A stretch of DNA of 28,684 bases from positions 1-28,684 of the forward strand of contig CAZRBA010000032.1 in NCBI GenBank assembly GCA_964598255.1, read 5' to 3'. Every line of letters begins with the position of its first letter. Within the stretch, counting starts at the first letter, position 1. Source of the DNA: Caldithrix sp964598255 (lineage in GTDB: Bacteria; Calditrichota; Calditrichia; Calditrichales; Calditrichaceae). Of the stretch, positions 8,506 to 17,617 are shown one piece after another. The notes under the pieces were generated by a model. That model ran no database searches, was not told the origin of the DNA, and saw nothing but the letters and a program-made list of their open reading frames with translations. The translations under genes were made by a program, and so were the position numbers.

Positions 8506-8519
8506 CATAGGAGGCAGCA

Positions 8520-9734
8520 ATGCTCGTTTCATTGGCATGGAAAAACATCTGGCGTAACAAAAGCCGCAGTTTGGTGGTTGTTTTGGCTATTGCCTTTGGC
8601 CTTTGGGGCGGTTTGTTTTCGGACGGATTGATGATCGGCATGGGCGAATCCATGGTCAATACGGCGATCGATCGCGACCTGGCACACATTCAGATACATC
8701 GCCCCGATTACGATGAGACCAAAGGCATTCACCGATACATTCCCAACGGATTGTCCCTTGCCGATTCTGTCCGTCGGATGCCTCATGTTATCGGGGTTTC
8801 TGCACGAACACGATTTACGGGTATTGCTTCATCGGCCACTTCATCGTATCCCGTGCAAATAACCGGTATTATACCCGAACAGGAAAAAAAGGTAACGCGC
8901 CTTTACAAACGAATTGTTTCGGGAACGTATTTCGCTTCCAAACACAAAAACGCCATTGTCATCGGACAAAAGTTAGCCAAACGTTTAAGATTACGTCTTC
9001 ATTCCAAAATCGTTTTGGGTTTCGAGGGCGCTCACGGCGAGTTGATTAACATTGCCTGCCGAGTGATTGGCATTTATCACAGCGGGTCGTCACGTTTTGA
9101 CGAAAGCAATGTGTTCCTGAAGCAAAATTATTTGAGCGGCGTATTGGGCGGCCGGACATTCATTCACGAAATTGCCATCCGTTGCCAAAAATCCGCATTC
9201 GTTAAACCCATAACCGCCAAACTTAAAGCACGTTATCCGAAACTATTGGTACAATCGTGGCAAGAACGCGATCCCATGGTTGCTTTTACCTCCAGCCTGA
9301 TGATCGAATACAGCTATTTTTTTCTGGTCTTTATTTTATTGGCCGTATTGTTCGGCATTACTAACACCATGCTCATGTCGGTAGTAGATCGCATTCGGGA
9401 GCTGGGGATGCTTATGGCCATTGGTATGAAGCAGTCGCGTATTTTCGTGATGATTTTGCTCGAATCGATGTTTCTTTCTTTAAGCGGCGGATTTGCGGGC
9501 ATTGTATTGGGAGTGTTGACAATCGCCTTAACCAAGCATCACGGCATCGATTTGTCCGTATTTCGTGCCAGCTTGGAATCGTTCGGAGCCAGTGCCATTA
9601 TTTATCCCACGCTGCCTTTGGAAATGTACATTAGCCTAACCGTATTCATTGTGCTAACCGCCAATATCGCGGGTATACTACCGGCTTTAAAGGCAATTCA
9701 TCTGCAACCGGCGGAAGCCATACGGTCGGTTTAA
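8520..9734 (+). CDS. ABC transporter permease, FtsX/LolC-E type (second)
   Basis: This second FtsX-type permease is also 404 residues, with the same layout: cytoplasmic start LVSLAWKNIWRNKSRS, first helix, a periplasmic domain of about 230 residues, and three C-terminal helices. The coupling loop reads VDRIRELGMLMAIGMKQ, and the protein ends LQPAEAIRSV, close to the LQPSTAIRS end of the first permease. The pair therefore arose by duplication. AGGAGG stands 5 bases before the ATG, and 14 bp separate the two genes. It should pair with the first permease and the ATPase at 9829-10515. Confidence 0.9.
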   Translation: MLVSLAWKNIWRNKSRSLVVVLAIAFGLWGGLFSDGLMIGMGESMVNTAIDRDLAHIQIHRPDYDETKGIHRYIPNGLSLADSVRRMPHVIGVSARTRFTGIASSATSSYPVQITGIIPEQEKKVTRLYKRIVSGTYFASKHKNAIVIGQKLAKRLRLRLHSKIVLGFEGAHGELINIACRVIGIYHSGSSRFDESNVFLKQNYLSGVLGGRTFIHEIAIRCQKSAFVKPITAKLKARYPKLLVQSWQERDPMVAFTSSLMIEYSYFFLVFILLAVLFGITNTMLMSVVDRIRELGMLMAIGMKQSRIFVMILLESMFLSLSGGFAGIVLGVLTIALTKHHGIDLSVFRASLESFGASAIIYPTLPLEMYISLTVFIVLTANIAGILPALKAIHLQPAEAIRSV

Positions 9735-9828
9735 AAAATCGGGGCTGCCGCTCTAAAAACGCTATATTTATTTATGTGGCAAAGTTGTAGGCTCTGTCGA
9801 CAAAAATTAAAATGAAGGAAAATAAATT

Positions 9829-10515
9829 ATGGCTCTCATTAAAGTTGAACAGTTAACCAAAACCTACCATTCCACAGCCGTGCCTGTGCACGCATTACAA
9901 AACGTCAATCTTACATTCGAACGGGGCGAATTCAGTGCGGTGGTCGGGCCGTCCGGTTCCGGTAAAACGACCTTTCTCAACATGCTCGGCGGATTAGACA
10001 AACCCACTTCGGGACAAATTTTTATTGACGGACGGAATCTGGCCGAACTAAAAGGAAGCGCCTTAACCGAATACCGTTTGCATCATATCGGATTTGTTTT
10101 TCAGGCCTACAACCTGATTCCTGTTTTTTCGGCTTTGGAAAATGTGGAGTTCATCATGTTGCTGCAGGGTGTGGGTAAAAAAGAACGCCGGAAACGCGCC
10201 CAAGCGCTGTTAGAAGCAGTGGGCCTTGGCGATCGTTTGCATTCCCGTCCCACGCAACTTTCGGGCGGGCAGCAACAACGCGTGGCCGTTGCCCGTGCGC
10301 TGGCATCGCGCCCGGAATTTGTTCTGGCCGACGAACCTACAGCCAATTTGGATTCGCATTCGGCTGCAGAATTGCTTTCCCTAATGGAAAACCTGAATAA
10401 ACAATTTAATATGACCTTTATCTTTTCCACGCACGATGTGCGCGTTATTCAACGGGCGCGTCGGGTTATTACACTACACGACGGAAAGGTGGAAAAAGAT
10501 GAGATTATCAAATAG
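9829..10515 (+). CDS. ABC transporter ATP-binding protein, LolD/MacB type
   Basis: This 228-residue ATPase should energise the two FtsX-type permeases on the cytoplasmic face. It has all catalytic motifs: Walker A GPSGSGKTT (residues 40-48), Q-loop near Gln92, signature LSGGQQQR (144-151), Walker B FVLADEP (164-170) and the switch His202 in STHD. The family assignment follows from the short length and the VPVHALQNVNLTF opening typical of LolD/MacB ATPases. A 94-bp gap separates it from the permease gene, with AAGGA before the ATG. Its final 17 bases overlap the next gene, as TetR overlaps the LolA-like gene. Confidence 0.95.
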   Translation: MALIKVEQLTKTYHSTAVPVHALQNVNLTFERGEFSAVVGPSGSGKTTFLNMLGGLDKPTSGQIFIDGRNLAELKGSALTEYRLHHIGFVFQAYNLIPVFSALENVEFIMLLQGVGKKERRKRAQALLEAVGLGDRLHSRPTQLSGGQQQRVAVARALASRPEFVLADEPTANLDSHSAAELLSLMENLNKQFNMTFIFSTHDVRVIQRARRVITLHDGKVEKDEIIK

Positions 10516-11692
10516 ATTTGTCGTAATCTTTATTATTACCTTCTCTTGTATATTTGCGGTTCGTCTTCAAGCACAAAATTTTCAATTTTCCGGATACGCC
10601 AAATATTTGTTTTCGCGCAGCTCCTATCCGTACATTTCCGGCGCATTAAACGACCATCTTATTCATATTCGCTTAAATAATCATTATTATTTTAACGACA
10701 ACCTGAATATGGCTCTGGAAACCCGCATTCGTACCTATTACGGCCAATCGGTCGAGCGAATTCCGGGATTTAAAGAGCTGAATAAACATCATTATCCTTT
10801 GGGTGATTTGGGTTGGGAATTTTTAAGCGGGAAAAAACTGTTCGGCTATGCCGAAATTGATCGCGCGTATGCGGATTACGAGGGCAATAATTTTGAATTT
10901 ACCATGGGCAGGCAGCGTGTTGCCTGGGGCACCAGTCTGGTTTGGAACGTTATCGACCTATTCAATCCCATGTCTGTCTTGGATTTTGACTACGAAGAAC
11001 GGCCCGGTTCCGACGCCATACGCCTGCAATATTTTACCGGTCCTGTTTCGCGTTTGGAGTTGGTGGTTGCTCCGCACAAAAGGGCCGAAAACAGCACCTG
11101 GGCATTTATGTGGGCTTCTCATTTCGGGGAATACGATTTTTACCTATTGGGCGGCCAAAAACAACAACGCCGAATTTTGGGATTTGCCTGGAGCGGTTAC
11201 ATTAAAGAAGCCGGTTTTCGCGGGGAATGCAAAATTAGCGATTCACCATCCAAAGGCGCGCACGTATCGTCATCTCCCTTCACTCCTCAACTGACGGCTA
11301 ACCGAAAGGCCAACATTCAAGCTGTACTTTCGTTCGATTATGCTTTTCCCAATACCTTTTACATTCACAGCGAGGCCTATTTCAACCGCGATGGCATTAC
11401 CCGAAATACGGGCTGGTATTGGAATCAAACAAACCGAGCCGACATGCTAAGCCCCGCACGCTGGTCGTTGTTTCAGGAATTCGCTTATGATGTCCATCCC
11501 CTTATTCGGGCCGATGTGTTCGCGCTATTCAATCCGACGGATCGATCCGTTTTATTCGCACCGTCTTTAAGCTGGTCGGTTTGCACAAATCTGGATTTGT
11601 ACACAATTGCTTTTCTTACAGATGGAACTCGATTTAGTGAATATCGCGCATACGGGAAAGCCTTATTTTTAAGAATGAAATACTCGTTTTGA
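10499..11692 (+). CDS. Putative outer-membrane beta-barrel of the export operon
   Basis: This 397-residue protein starts with a signal peptide of about 26 residues (FVVIFIITFSCIFAVRLQAQ) followed by NFQFSGYAKYLFS. The mature part is rich in aromatic, alternating strands and ends in YGKALFLRMKYSF, whose terminal Phe is the usual signal for barrel assembly. GRQRVAWGTSLVWNVIDLFNP recalls DUF1302-like and other large porin-like barrels. I chose the ATG at 10499, which has AAAGGTGG just before it and starts inside the ATPase gene; an in-frame start at 10436 would lack the signal peptide position. Being last in the operon, it may be the outer-membrane acceptor or exit of the exporter. The precise family is not recognised. 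Confidence 0.72.
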   Translation: MRLSNRFVVIFIITFSCIFAVRLQAQNFQFSGYAKYLFSRSSYPYISGALNDHLIHIRLNNHYYFNDNLNMALETRIRTYYGQSVERIPGFKELNKHHYPLGDLGWEFLSGKKLFGYAEIDRAYADYEGNNFEFTMGRQRVAWGTSLVWNVIDLFNPMSVLDFDYEERPGSDAIRLQYFTGPVSRLELVVAPHKRAENSTWAFMWASHFGEYDFYLLGGQKQQRRILGFAWSGYIKEAGFRGECKISDSPSKGAHVSSSPFTPQLTANRKANIQAVLSFDYAFPNTFYIHSEAYFNRDGITRNTGWYWNQTNRADMLSPARWSLFQEFAYDVHPLIRADVFALFNPTDRSVLFAPSLSWSVCTNLDLYTIAFLTDGTRFSEYRAYGKALFLRMKYSF

Positions 11693-11757
11693 CGTAAATT
11701 CCGCAGGCTAAAAAACGACCGTATTTTGCGTGCGCAACAAGCAAGCGAGGTTCTGCT

Positions 11758-13536
11758 TTAAAAATAGATCAAATACACGGCAGTAATGGCAATGGTCGTA
11801 ACCACCACATGCATGGGCAAACCGATCCGTAAAAAATCCTTAAACCGATATCCGCCCGGGCCGTACACCATAATGTTGGTTTGATAGCTAATCGGTGTGG
11901 CAAAACTGGACGAGGCGGCAATGGCCAGAGTTAAAATAAACGGTCTGGGATCGACATGCATTTGGGAAGTAACGGCAATAACCACAGGAAAGACAAGCGC
12001 AGCAGTGGCATTGTTCGTAATAATGTTGGCATATCCGCTGGTAATCAAAAAGATAGCCGTAATAATACCCACCGTACCGAAAATACTTCCCCAGTCGATA
12101 ATATAACGGGCCATCACCTGAGCTACTCCGGAATTTTTAATGGCGGCGGCAATCCCGAATGCGGAAGCAATAATTACCAACACCTTAAAATCGACTGATT
12201 CGCGTGCTTCACCCAAGGTAACGGTTTTGCTCAGCAACAGAATCATCACCGCAATACCCGCAGCCACAATAATCGGGACAATGTGTAAAACAAAAAGAAC
12301 AACCATTAGCGCCAAAGTGGCCACAGCAATAATTTGATTTTTCAACGGTTTGGATGGCACCCGATCGCTTTCCGAAATCAGCAAAAAATCCCGTGAATGG
12401 TACCATTTTTTGATAAAATCTTTTCCGGCCAAAATCAAAAGCGTATCACCGGCACGCAATACGATATCGCCGACCTTTTTTTGAATACGTTCCCCGTTGC
12501 GGTGAATGGCAATAATTACGGCATCGTATTTTTCACGGAATTTACTATCGCGCACATTTTGCCCGATCAGGGGTGAGCTGTCGGAAATAACCGCTTCGTA
12601 GGGTCGAATTTGCGAAGAATCGTATTGCTTTAAATCCAATGTGGCATCGTGAATAACTTCCAAACCGGGCGTTTTTTGCAATTCCAAAATAGTTTTGGGT
12701 AATCCGGTAAAAAACAAACGATCACCCAACCGGATATGTTCATCCGGACGAGCGGGAGCAATAATTTGGCCACGGCGTTCTATTTGGAAAAGGAACAAAC
12801 CTTTTAAATGGCGCAGTCCCGCTTCTTCGATTGTTTTGCCGATGCCTTTGTATTTGGAGGTTACTTTTAAAGCCACCACAAATTCCCGCGTGTTTTCGCT
12901 TAATTCACGCATTACGATTTTGCGATCGGGTAACAATTTCGGGCCGAAAACAATTAAAAAAAGCAAACCGCCTATGGCCACCGGCAAACCTATTTTGGTA
13001 ATTTCGAACATGCCCATCCCCTGCATGCCGCTCTGCTCCATCAATCCGTAAATTATCAGGTTGGTGCTTGTACCGATTAACGTGCACATACCGCCCAGTA
13101 TGGCTGCATAGGAAAGCGGGATAAAAAACTTGGAAGGAGACAAATCCATGCGATCGGTCCAGCTTTTTAGGGCCGGAATAAGCAATGCGACCACCGGCGT
13201 ATTGTTAATAAACGCAGAAACCGCGGAAACAGGGAAAAGAATGCGAGCCAGTTTTCGCGAAATAGCCGAGTTGTTTTTTTTGCCAAACAGATAGCCTTGC
13301 AAACTGTTCATCAAACCAGAATTATTCAAACCGGCGGCAACGATAAACAAAAAAGCAATGGTTAACATTCCTTCGTTGGAAAAACCGGCAAACGCTTCGT
13401 TGACAGTAATCACCTTGCCGATGAGCAATAAAAACAAGGCCGAAAGAATGGTTAACTCGGTTTCAAACCATTCTTTAAGTAAAACGACGGTCATAACCGC
13501 AATAATGACCACAGTGTACCAGAACTGAAAATTCAT
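11758..13536 (-). CDS. SLC13/DASS-type anion transporter with two RCK_C (TrkA-C) domains
   Basis: This 592-residue inner-membrane protein belongs to the ion transporter superfamily. The N-terminal membrane half carries AFINNTPVVALLIPAL followed by GTSTNLIIYG; the C-terminal half repeats the pattern with NIITNNATAALVFP and ATPISYQTNIMVYGPGGY. These paired hairpin motifs bind substrate and Na+ in SLC13 proteins. Between them, about residues 210-385, lie two soluble RCK_C modules, each with a GDRLFF or GDTLLI strand, which probably regulate transport by ligand binding. This arrangement is typical of bacterial sulfate, sulfite or dicarboxylate permeases; the substrate cannot be read from sequence. 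Only weak GGGA precedes the ATG. It is convergent with the export operon, 65 bp away. Confidence 0.88.
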   Translation of the reverse strand: MNFQFWYTVVIIAVMTVVLLKEWFETELTILSALFLLLIGKVITVNEAFAGFSNEGMLTIAFLFIVAAGLNNSGLMNSLQGYLFGKKNNSAISRKLARILFPVSAVSAFINNTPVVALLIPALKSWTDRMDLSPSKFFIPLSYAAILGGMCTLIGTSTNLIIYGLMEQSGMQGMGMFEITKIGLPVAIGGLLFLIVFGPKLLPDRKIVMRELSENTREFVVALKVTSKYKGIGKTIEEAGLRHLKGLFLFQIERRGQIIAPARPDEHIRLGDRLFFTGLPKTILELQKTPGLEVIHDATLDLKQYDSSQIRPYEAVISDSSPLIGQNVRDSKFREKYDAVIIAIHRNGERIQKKVGDIVLRAGDTLLILAGKDFIKKWYHSRDFLLISESDRVPSKPLKNQIIAVATLALMVVLFVLHIVPIIVAAGIAVMILLLSKTVTLGEARESVDFKVLVIIASAFGIAAAIKNSGVAQVMARYIIDWGSIFGTVGIITAIFLITSGYANIITNNATAALVFPVVIAVTSQMHVDPRPFILTLAIAASSSFATPISYQTNIMVYGPGGYRFKDFLRIGLPMHVVVTTIAITAVYLIYF

Positions 13537-13708
13537 ACGTCATTCCCATTTGTGCCCGATTGATTAATCGGCCCGAATGCTTACATCTTGAAAGGTACCT
13601 TTTGTGCAATAATAATCTATTTTAAAATAAAACGGTTCACAAGATTTGATCGGAATCAAAAAAAACGGTATGACGATTTTTTTATTTCGACTCAATCGAC
13701 AGGAGATG

Positions 13709-14215
13709 TCAAACTTCTTCCGGTAATTCTACACGTTTAACAAAATCCGTATCAATTTCTACGGAAACGGATTGCATGATTCCGTCGATGGTAATAATCA
13801 ACCGGGTTTCGTTTTTATTTTTACGCACCATGCCGCGCATGCCTTTAAACGGCCCTTCGACCACTTCCACAATTTCGCCCGGACGTATGTAATTTTCGAG
13901 CTGAATTTTCTCCGGATGTTCCAGCATTCTGCGTAACGATTCTATTTGCCAATCCGGCACAACGGCCGGAATGCCGTTAAAATTCACAATTTTGACCACA
14001 CCCTTGGTTTGCAAAACGCTAAAACGGTATTTATAATCGATATGGACAAACAGGTAACTGCTAAACAGCGGCATGTCTACTTTTTTCTTGCGATCTTTCC
14101 ACTGACGGACACGGGTCACCAAAGGAAGAAAGCTCTCTATTTTTTTTTCGATAAGTTGGTCAAATACTTTTTTTTCATGCCGCGGTCTGGTGTAGATGGC
14201 ATACCATTTTTCCAT
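13709..14215 (-). CDS. NusG/RfaH-family transcription antiterminator (UpxY-like)
   Basis: This 168-residue protein is a specialised paralogue of NusG that binds elongating RNA polymerase and promotes reading of long operons, usually for surface polysaccharides. The N-terminal NGN domain is visible from WYAIYTRPRHEKKVFDQL through the SSYLFVHIDYKYRFSVLQTKGVV segment. The C-terminal KOW motif is IRPGEIVEVVEGPFKGMRG, about residues 108-126. The start at 14215 begins the NGN domain exactly as in homologues and has GGAG 11 bases upstream; a longer reading back to 14398 uses a TTG and adds a basic tail not typical of the family. The neighbouring AlkP-type hydrolase and the nearby Kdo genes suggest an envelope-related target. 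Confidence 0.88.
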   Translation of the reverse strand: MEKWYAIYTRPRHEKKVFDQLIEKKIESFLPLVTRVRQWKDRKKKVDMPLFSSYLFVHIDYKYRFSVLQTKGVVKIVNFNGIPAVVPDWQIESLRRMLEHPEKIQLENYIRPGEIVEVVEGPFKGMRGMVRKNKNETRLIITIDGIMQSVSVEIDTDFVKRVELPEEV

Positions 14216-14279
14216 AGGTAATTTCTCTCCGGTTACAAACAAAATAAAAGCGATTCTATCCCGACCCGATAAGCGGTTT

Positions 14280-14307
14280 AATTTATAATAATTTTTGTTT
14301 GATGCAA
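14280..14307 (-). promoter_or_regulatory. Candidate promoter for the NusG-like gene
   Basis: On the minus strand TTGCAT (14307-14302) and TAAATT (14285-14280) are separated by 16 bp, with transcription predicted about 60 bases before the ATG at 14215. The pair lies in the 179-bp gap between the AlkP-type gene and the NusG-like gene. The match is fair, not strong. Confidence 0.35.
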
Positions 14308-14394
14308 TTTTTTGTTTTCGGCCCATGCGTAATGATTTGTGTTCGGTTTTTAATTGTGCAACGATTCGTTTACGGTTAAGAAACGGGCGAAATT

Positions 14395-15726
14395 TCAAAT
14401 ACCGGATTCAGCGAAGAATTTCAGAATTTCATTTGTCAAACCGTCAATCGATTTAACTTCGGGCGCAATTTCCAAACCGCGGCAAAACAAAAAAGCATCA
14501 TCATAAGTATGCGTTCCGCTAAATATCGTTTGATCAAATAACCGATTGTGCCAAAGCGTCCCCTTTAAATCATATCCCTTATGCGGAACGGCCATTAAAT
14601 CCGGCACTATGCCCAAGCGCAAAGGATCCGCAAACAAAGCATTTCCCGCCCGAGGCGGAATTCCGTAAAGTTCGTATCCGCGGCGTACATCGGCAACAAC
14701 CGGATGCCCTTGGGGATCGCGCAATTCCTTTAATTTTTGAGATATTTCGACGCACAAGTTCTCGTACGCAGTTCCTGGCTCTACCCTTCCTGTTTTCTCC
14801 CTGCCTTTTAGATTAAGATAAATACGGCCCGGATACAGACTGTAAGCTTTGCTTTGGGGGTGTATGTTTTTAAGGGATTGCGGTGGCATTTGTTCGAAAA
14901 ACAAATATCCGTTGTCGGCCAACCAACGATTTAAATACACCTCGTATTTCAACTCGGTAAAACCATGGTCCGAAAGCAACAAAAGCGCGGAATCGGGTAA
15001 AAGCGCAGCTTCCAGTTTTCCGATCAGCATATCGATTTTTTGGTAGAACACACGAAATTTTTCGGCAAAAGGCGCAAGATTTACCTGGTAATATTTCCAA
15101 AAAATATGATGTAAACGATCGGTTTCCATTATGTGGGTAAAAAACAAATCCCATTTTTCTTGATGGTAAAAATGCAGCATTATTTCAATACGTTTTTCCA
15201 ACACAAAAGACAAGCGTTCGAAAAAAGCATGTAAGTCTTTTTTGGCAATCTCTACATCGGCATCGATCACATATCCTTTGGCCTTTAAAAACGAACCAAT
15301 TGCCTGCGGATAAGTACCTCGTAAAATGTCTTGATTCAAAAAACCACTAATTAAAATTCCATTTACGGGATACGGCGGATAGGTTAACGGTACATTCATG
15401 GAAAAAACGCGTTTGCCTTTTCGGGACAGAATTTGCAAAAAGGTTTCTTTCTGCAATCGATCGGCTTTGGGTACGTACCAATCCATGGTTTGCGGGTTAC
15501 GTTCCACAAATCCCGAAATACCATGTTCGGCCGGTTTGCTTCCGGTTAAGAAGGAAGCCCAGGCTACTGATGACAAAGGCGGCTGCACAGAGTACATTTC
15601 CCGAAAACTCCCCTGCCGCACTAATCGCTTAAGATTGGGCATTACGCCTTCATTCATTAATCGCTTTAACAAACTAAACGGGGTTCCGTCTAAGGCCAAA
15701 ACAAAAAGCCGCTCTTTGTTTTCCAT
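14395..15726 (-). CDS. Alkaline phosphatase superfamily phosphodiesterase/phosphomutase-like protein
   Basis: This 443-residue protein is a metal-dependent hydrolase of the type I phosphodiesterase/nucleotide pyrophosphatase group. Metal ligands and nucleophile follow the family order: Asp13 in LALDGTPF, a Ser (52 or 53) in PPLSSVAWASFLTG where many relatives have Thr, HIMETDRLHHIFW near the middle, LLLSDHGF, and GTHTYDDAF near the end. No signal peptide is visible, so it is probably cytoplasmic. The ATG at 15726 follows AAAGGA at a distance of 12 bases. Relatives often occur in polysaccharide and glycolipid clusters and the adjacent NusG-like gene fits that setting, but the substrate is unknown. 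Confidence 0.85.
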   Translation of the reverse strand: MENKERLFVLALDGTPFSLLKRLMNEGVMPNLKRLVRQGSFREMYSVQPPLSSVAWASFLTGSKPAEHGISGFVERNPQTMDWYVPKADRLQKETFLQILSRKGKRVFSMNVPLTYPPYPVNGILISGFLNQDILRGTYPQAIGSFLKAKGYVIDADVEIAKKDLHAFFERLSFVLEKRIEIMLHFYHQEKWDLFFTHIMETDRLHHIFWKYYQVNLAPFAEKFRVFYQKIDMLIGKLEAALLPDSALLLLSDHGFTELKYEVYLNRWLADNGYLFFEQMPPQSLKNIHPQSKAYSLYPGRIYLNLKGREKTGRVEPGTAYENLCVEISQKLKELRDPQGHPVVADVRRGYELYGIPPRAGNALFADPLRLGIVPDLMAVPHKGYDLKGTLWHNRLFDQTIFSGTHTYDDAFLFCRGLEIAPEVKSIDGLTNEILKFFAESGI

Positions 15727-15757
15727 TGGTAAATGTTATCCTTTAGTTTAATCGGGG

Positions 15758-15799
15758 TAAAAAAATTCCCCACCCAAACCGGATCGGGTGAGGAATTTT
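15758..15799 (-). terminator. Intrinsic terminator of the acyl-CoA synthetase gene
   Basis: Read on the minus strand, AAAATTCCTCACCC pairs with GGGTGGGGAATTTT (13 of 14 positions, one wobble) around a 10-base loop and ends in seven T. It lies 50 bp downstream of the minus-strand stop codon at 15851 and before the AlkP-type gene. Confidence 0.8.
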
Positions 15800-15850
15800 G
15801 TTTGGCCCAAATCGTACTTTGCGAATCGATTCAACCGCTAAACAACCGTT

Positions 15851-17617
15851 TTAATCCCGTTTACGGCGGATGTTCAATTCCTTGCTAAAATTTGCCTCTT
15901 TGTATTCGTTCTCGCCCATCTTTCCTTCTTTGCGCAATTCTTCGTTGTAGGCGCGCAAATCTTTGCGCATTACTTTTGCACTAATGGTTTTGGGAAAGGC
16001 TTCCATAAATTCGATATAACGCGGTCGTTTGTACGGGGCAATTTGATTGCGAATAAACGTAAAAATTTGCAAAGCCATTTCGCGCGTGGGTTGAAAATCG
16101 GATTTCAACACAATAAACGCCTTGGGGACAATGCGTCCGCGATCGTCTTCCGTGGGAATGACAGCAGCTTCCACAATGGCCGGATGTACCATTAGCTCGC
16201 TTTCCACTTCGAACGGGCTAATGCGGTAGTCCAAGCTCTTAAACACATCGTCATTACGCCCGACAAAATGAAAATAACCGTCTTCATCCGTGTAAGCGGT
16301 ATCGCCGGTTAAATACCATCCGCCTTTAAAAATTTCTTTGTTCTTTTGCTCGTCGTCGTATCCTTCTAACAGCCCCAGCGGTTTAATCGGATAAATGTCC
16401 ACCGCAATTTGTCCGTCTTCGCCGGGTTTAACCGCATCCATTTGATCGTTCAAAACGTTCAAACGATAGCCAGGCGCCACTTTACCCAAAGAGCCTTCTT
16501 TGATTTCCATTCCTTTAAAATAACCGATCATCAGCGTAGACTCGGTTTGCCCGTAACCTTCGCGCATGGTAATGCCGATTTTTTCCTTAACCTGACGAAT
16601 TATTTCCGGATTCAACGGTTCACCGGCGCTGACAATTTCGCGCAGTTTAAAATGGTAGCGGGTCAAATCTTCCTGCACAAACAGTTTCCAAACACTTAGC
16701 GGAGCGCAAAGCGTATTGATTCCGTATTTTTCAATGGCTTCTAATACGGGTTTAGGTTCAAACTGGGAATAGCGAATGGTAAACACCGTTGCTCCGGCGT
16801 TCCACGGTGCTAAAAAGCTGCTCCAAGCATATTTGGCCCAGCCTGGCGAACTGATGTTGTAATGAATATCACCAGGTTGCATGCCCACCCAGTACATGGT
16901 GGTTAAATGGCCGATGGGATAATGGTAGTTGTGAATGACCAATTTGGGTTTGGCCGTGGTTCCCGAAGTAAAAAACATGAACATGGGATCGGTAGTAAAG
17001 GTAATAAAGGCCGGAACGTAGGTTTCCGGATATTGCTCGGCATCTTTGTAATCCAGCCAACCATCGTAGGTACGGCATGTCGGGTCTTCCGGTGAAAAGA
17101 TATCATCTACGGCAATCATGGCCGTTAAGTTTTTAATCATCACACCGGCTTTATTAAATTTTTCCACAAACGGTTTGTGTGCAATTACGATTTTAATTCC
17201 GCCGCGATCAATGCGGTCGGAAATATCTTTCGGAGTAAGCAAAGAGGCTGCCGGAATAATAACGCCGCCGTTTTTAAATACGCCCAAAATTATCTCGAAG
17301 ATTTCGACCGAGGTTTCCATCATAATCAAAACCCGATCGCCTTTTTGCATACCCGCATCGGTCAAAAAGTTGGCCACTTGGTTGGAACGTTTGTAAAGTT
17401 GATCAAAACTGACAATGCGCTCGTTCCCCTTGGTATCCGTATAAATGAGTGCTTTGTCTTGGTTCCCTTTGGCCAGTTGATCAAAATAATCAAAGGCCCA
17501 ATTAAATTTGGTCAGGTGTGGCCATTGAAAGGCTTCCATGGCTTGTTCGTAATTTTGGGCATGCAACAGCACATCTCTTGCCCGAATAAATTTCTCTGCA
17601 TCGCTTGGCATTGTCAT
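15851..17617 (-). CDS. AMP-forming acyl-CoA synthetase
   Basis: This 588-residue enzyme activates a carboxylic acid with ATP and transfers it to CoA through an acyl-adenylate. Visible motifs are the phosphate-binding loop FFTSGTTAKPKLV, the adenylate motif GYGQTES, the hinge region YLTGDTAYTDEDGYFHFVGRNDDVFK, and the C-terminal catalytic Lys in KTISAKVMRKDLR. In most relatives that last motif has SGK; here Gly is Ala but the Lys is kept. Overall form resembles acetyl-CoA synthetase-like and medium-chain ligases of about 560-600 residues. Two ATGs, at 17617 and 17611, could both use the purine-rich site AGGAAAGGGG. It is monocistronic, with its own terminator. Chain-length preference cannot be predicted from what I see. 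Confidence 0.92.
   Translation of the reverse strand: MTMPSDAEKFIRARDVLLHAQNYEQAMEAFQWPHLTKFNWAFDYFDQLAKGNQDKALIYTDTKGNERIVSFDQLYKRSNQVANFLTDAGMQKGDRVLIMMETSVEIFEIILGVFKNGGVIIPAASLLTPKDISDRIDRGGIKIVIAHKPFVEKFNKAGVMIKNLTAMIAVDDIFSPEDPTCRTYDGWLDYKDAEQYPETYVPAFITFTTDPMFMFFTSGTTAKPKLVIHNYHYPIGHLTTMYWVGMQPGDIHYNISSPGWAKYAWSSFLAPWNAGATVFTIRYSQFEPKPVLEAIEKYGINTLCAPLSVWKLFVQEDLTRYHFKLREIVSAGEPLNPEIIRQVKEKIGITMREGYGQTESTLMIGYFKGMEIKEGSLGKVAPGYRLNVLNDQMDAVKPGEDGQIAVDIYPIKPLGLLEGYDDEQKNKEIFKGGWYLTGDTAYTDEDGYFHFVGRNDDVFKSLDYRISPFEVESELMVHPAIVEAAVIPTEDDRGRIVPKAFIVLKSDFQPTREMALQIFTFIRNQIAPYKRPRYIEFMEAFPKTISAKVMRKDLRAYNEELRKEGKMGENEYKEANFSKELNIRRKRD

Noticed and set aside
10848..11294. Plus-strand frame overlapping the export-operon barrel gene
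   Set aside because: It is out of frame within a well-supported gene with a signal peptide and has no ribosome site or recognisable domain.
11726..11737. Shared terminator between the convergent barrel and SLC13 genes
   Set aside because: TTGCG-TG-CGCAA is a short palindrome with a two-base loop and no T run, too weak to call a terminator.
14216..14398. N-terminal extension of the NusG-like protein to 14398
   Set aside because: It would start at TTG with no ribosome site and adds a basic tail before the normal NGN start; the ATG at 14215 fits homologues.
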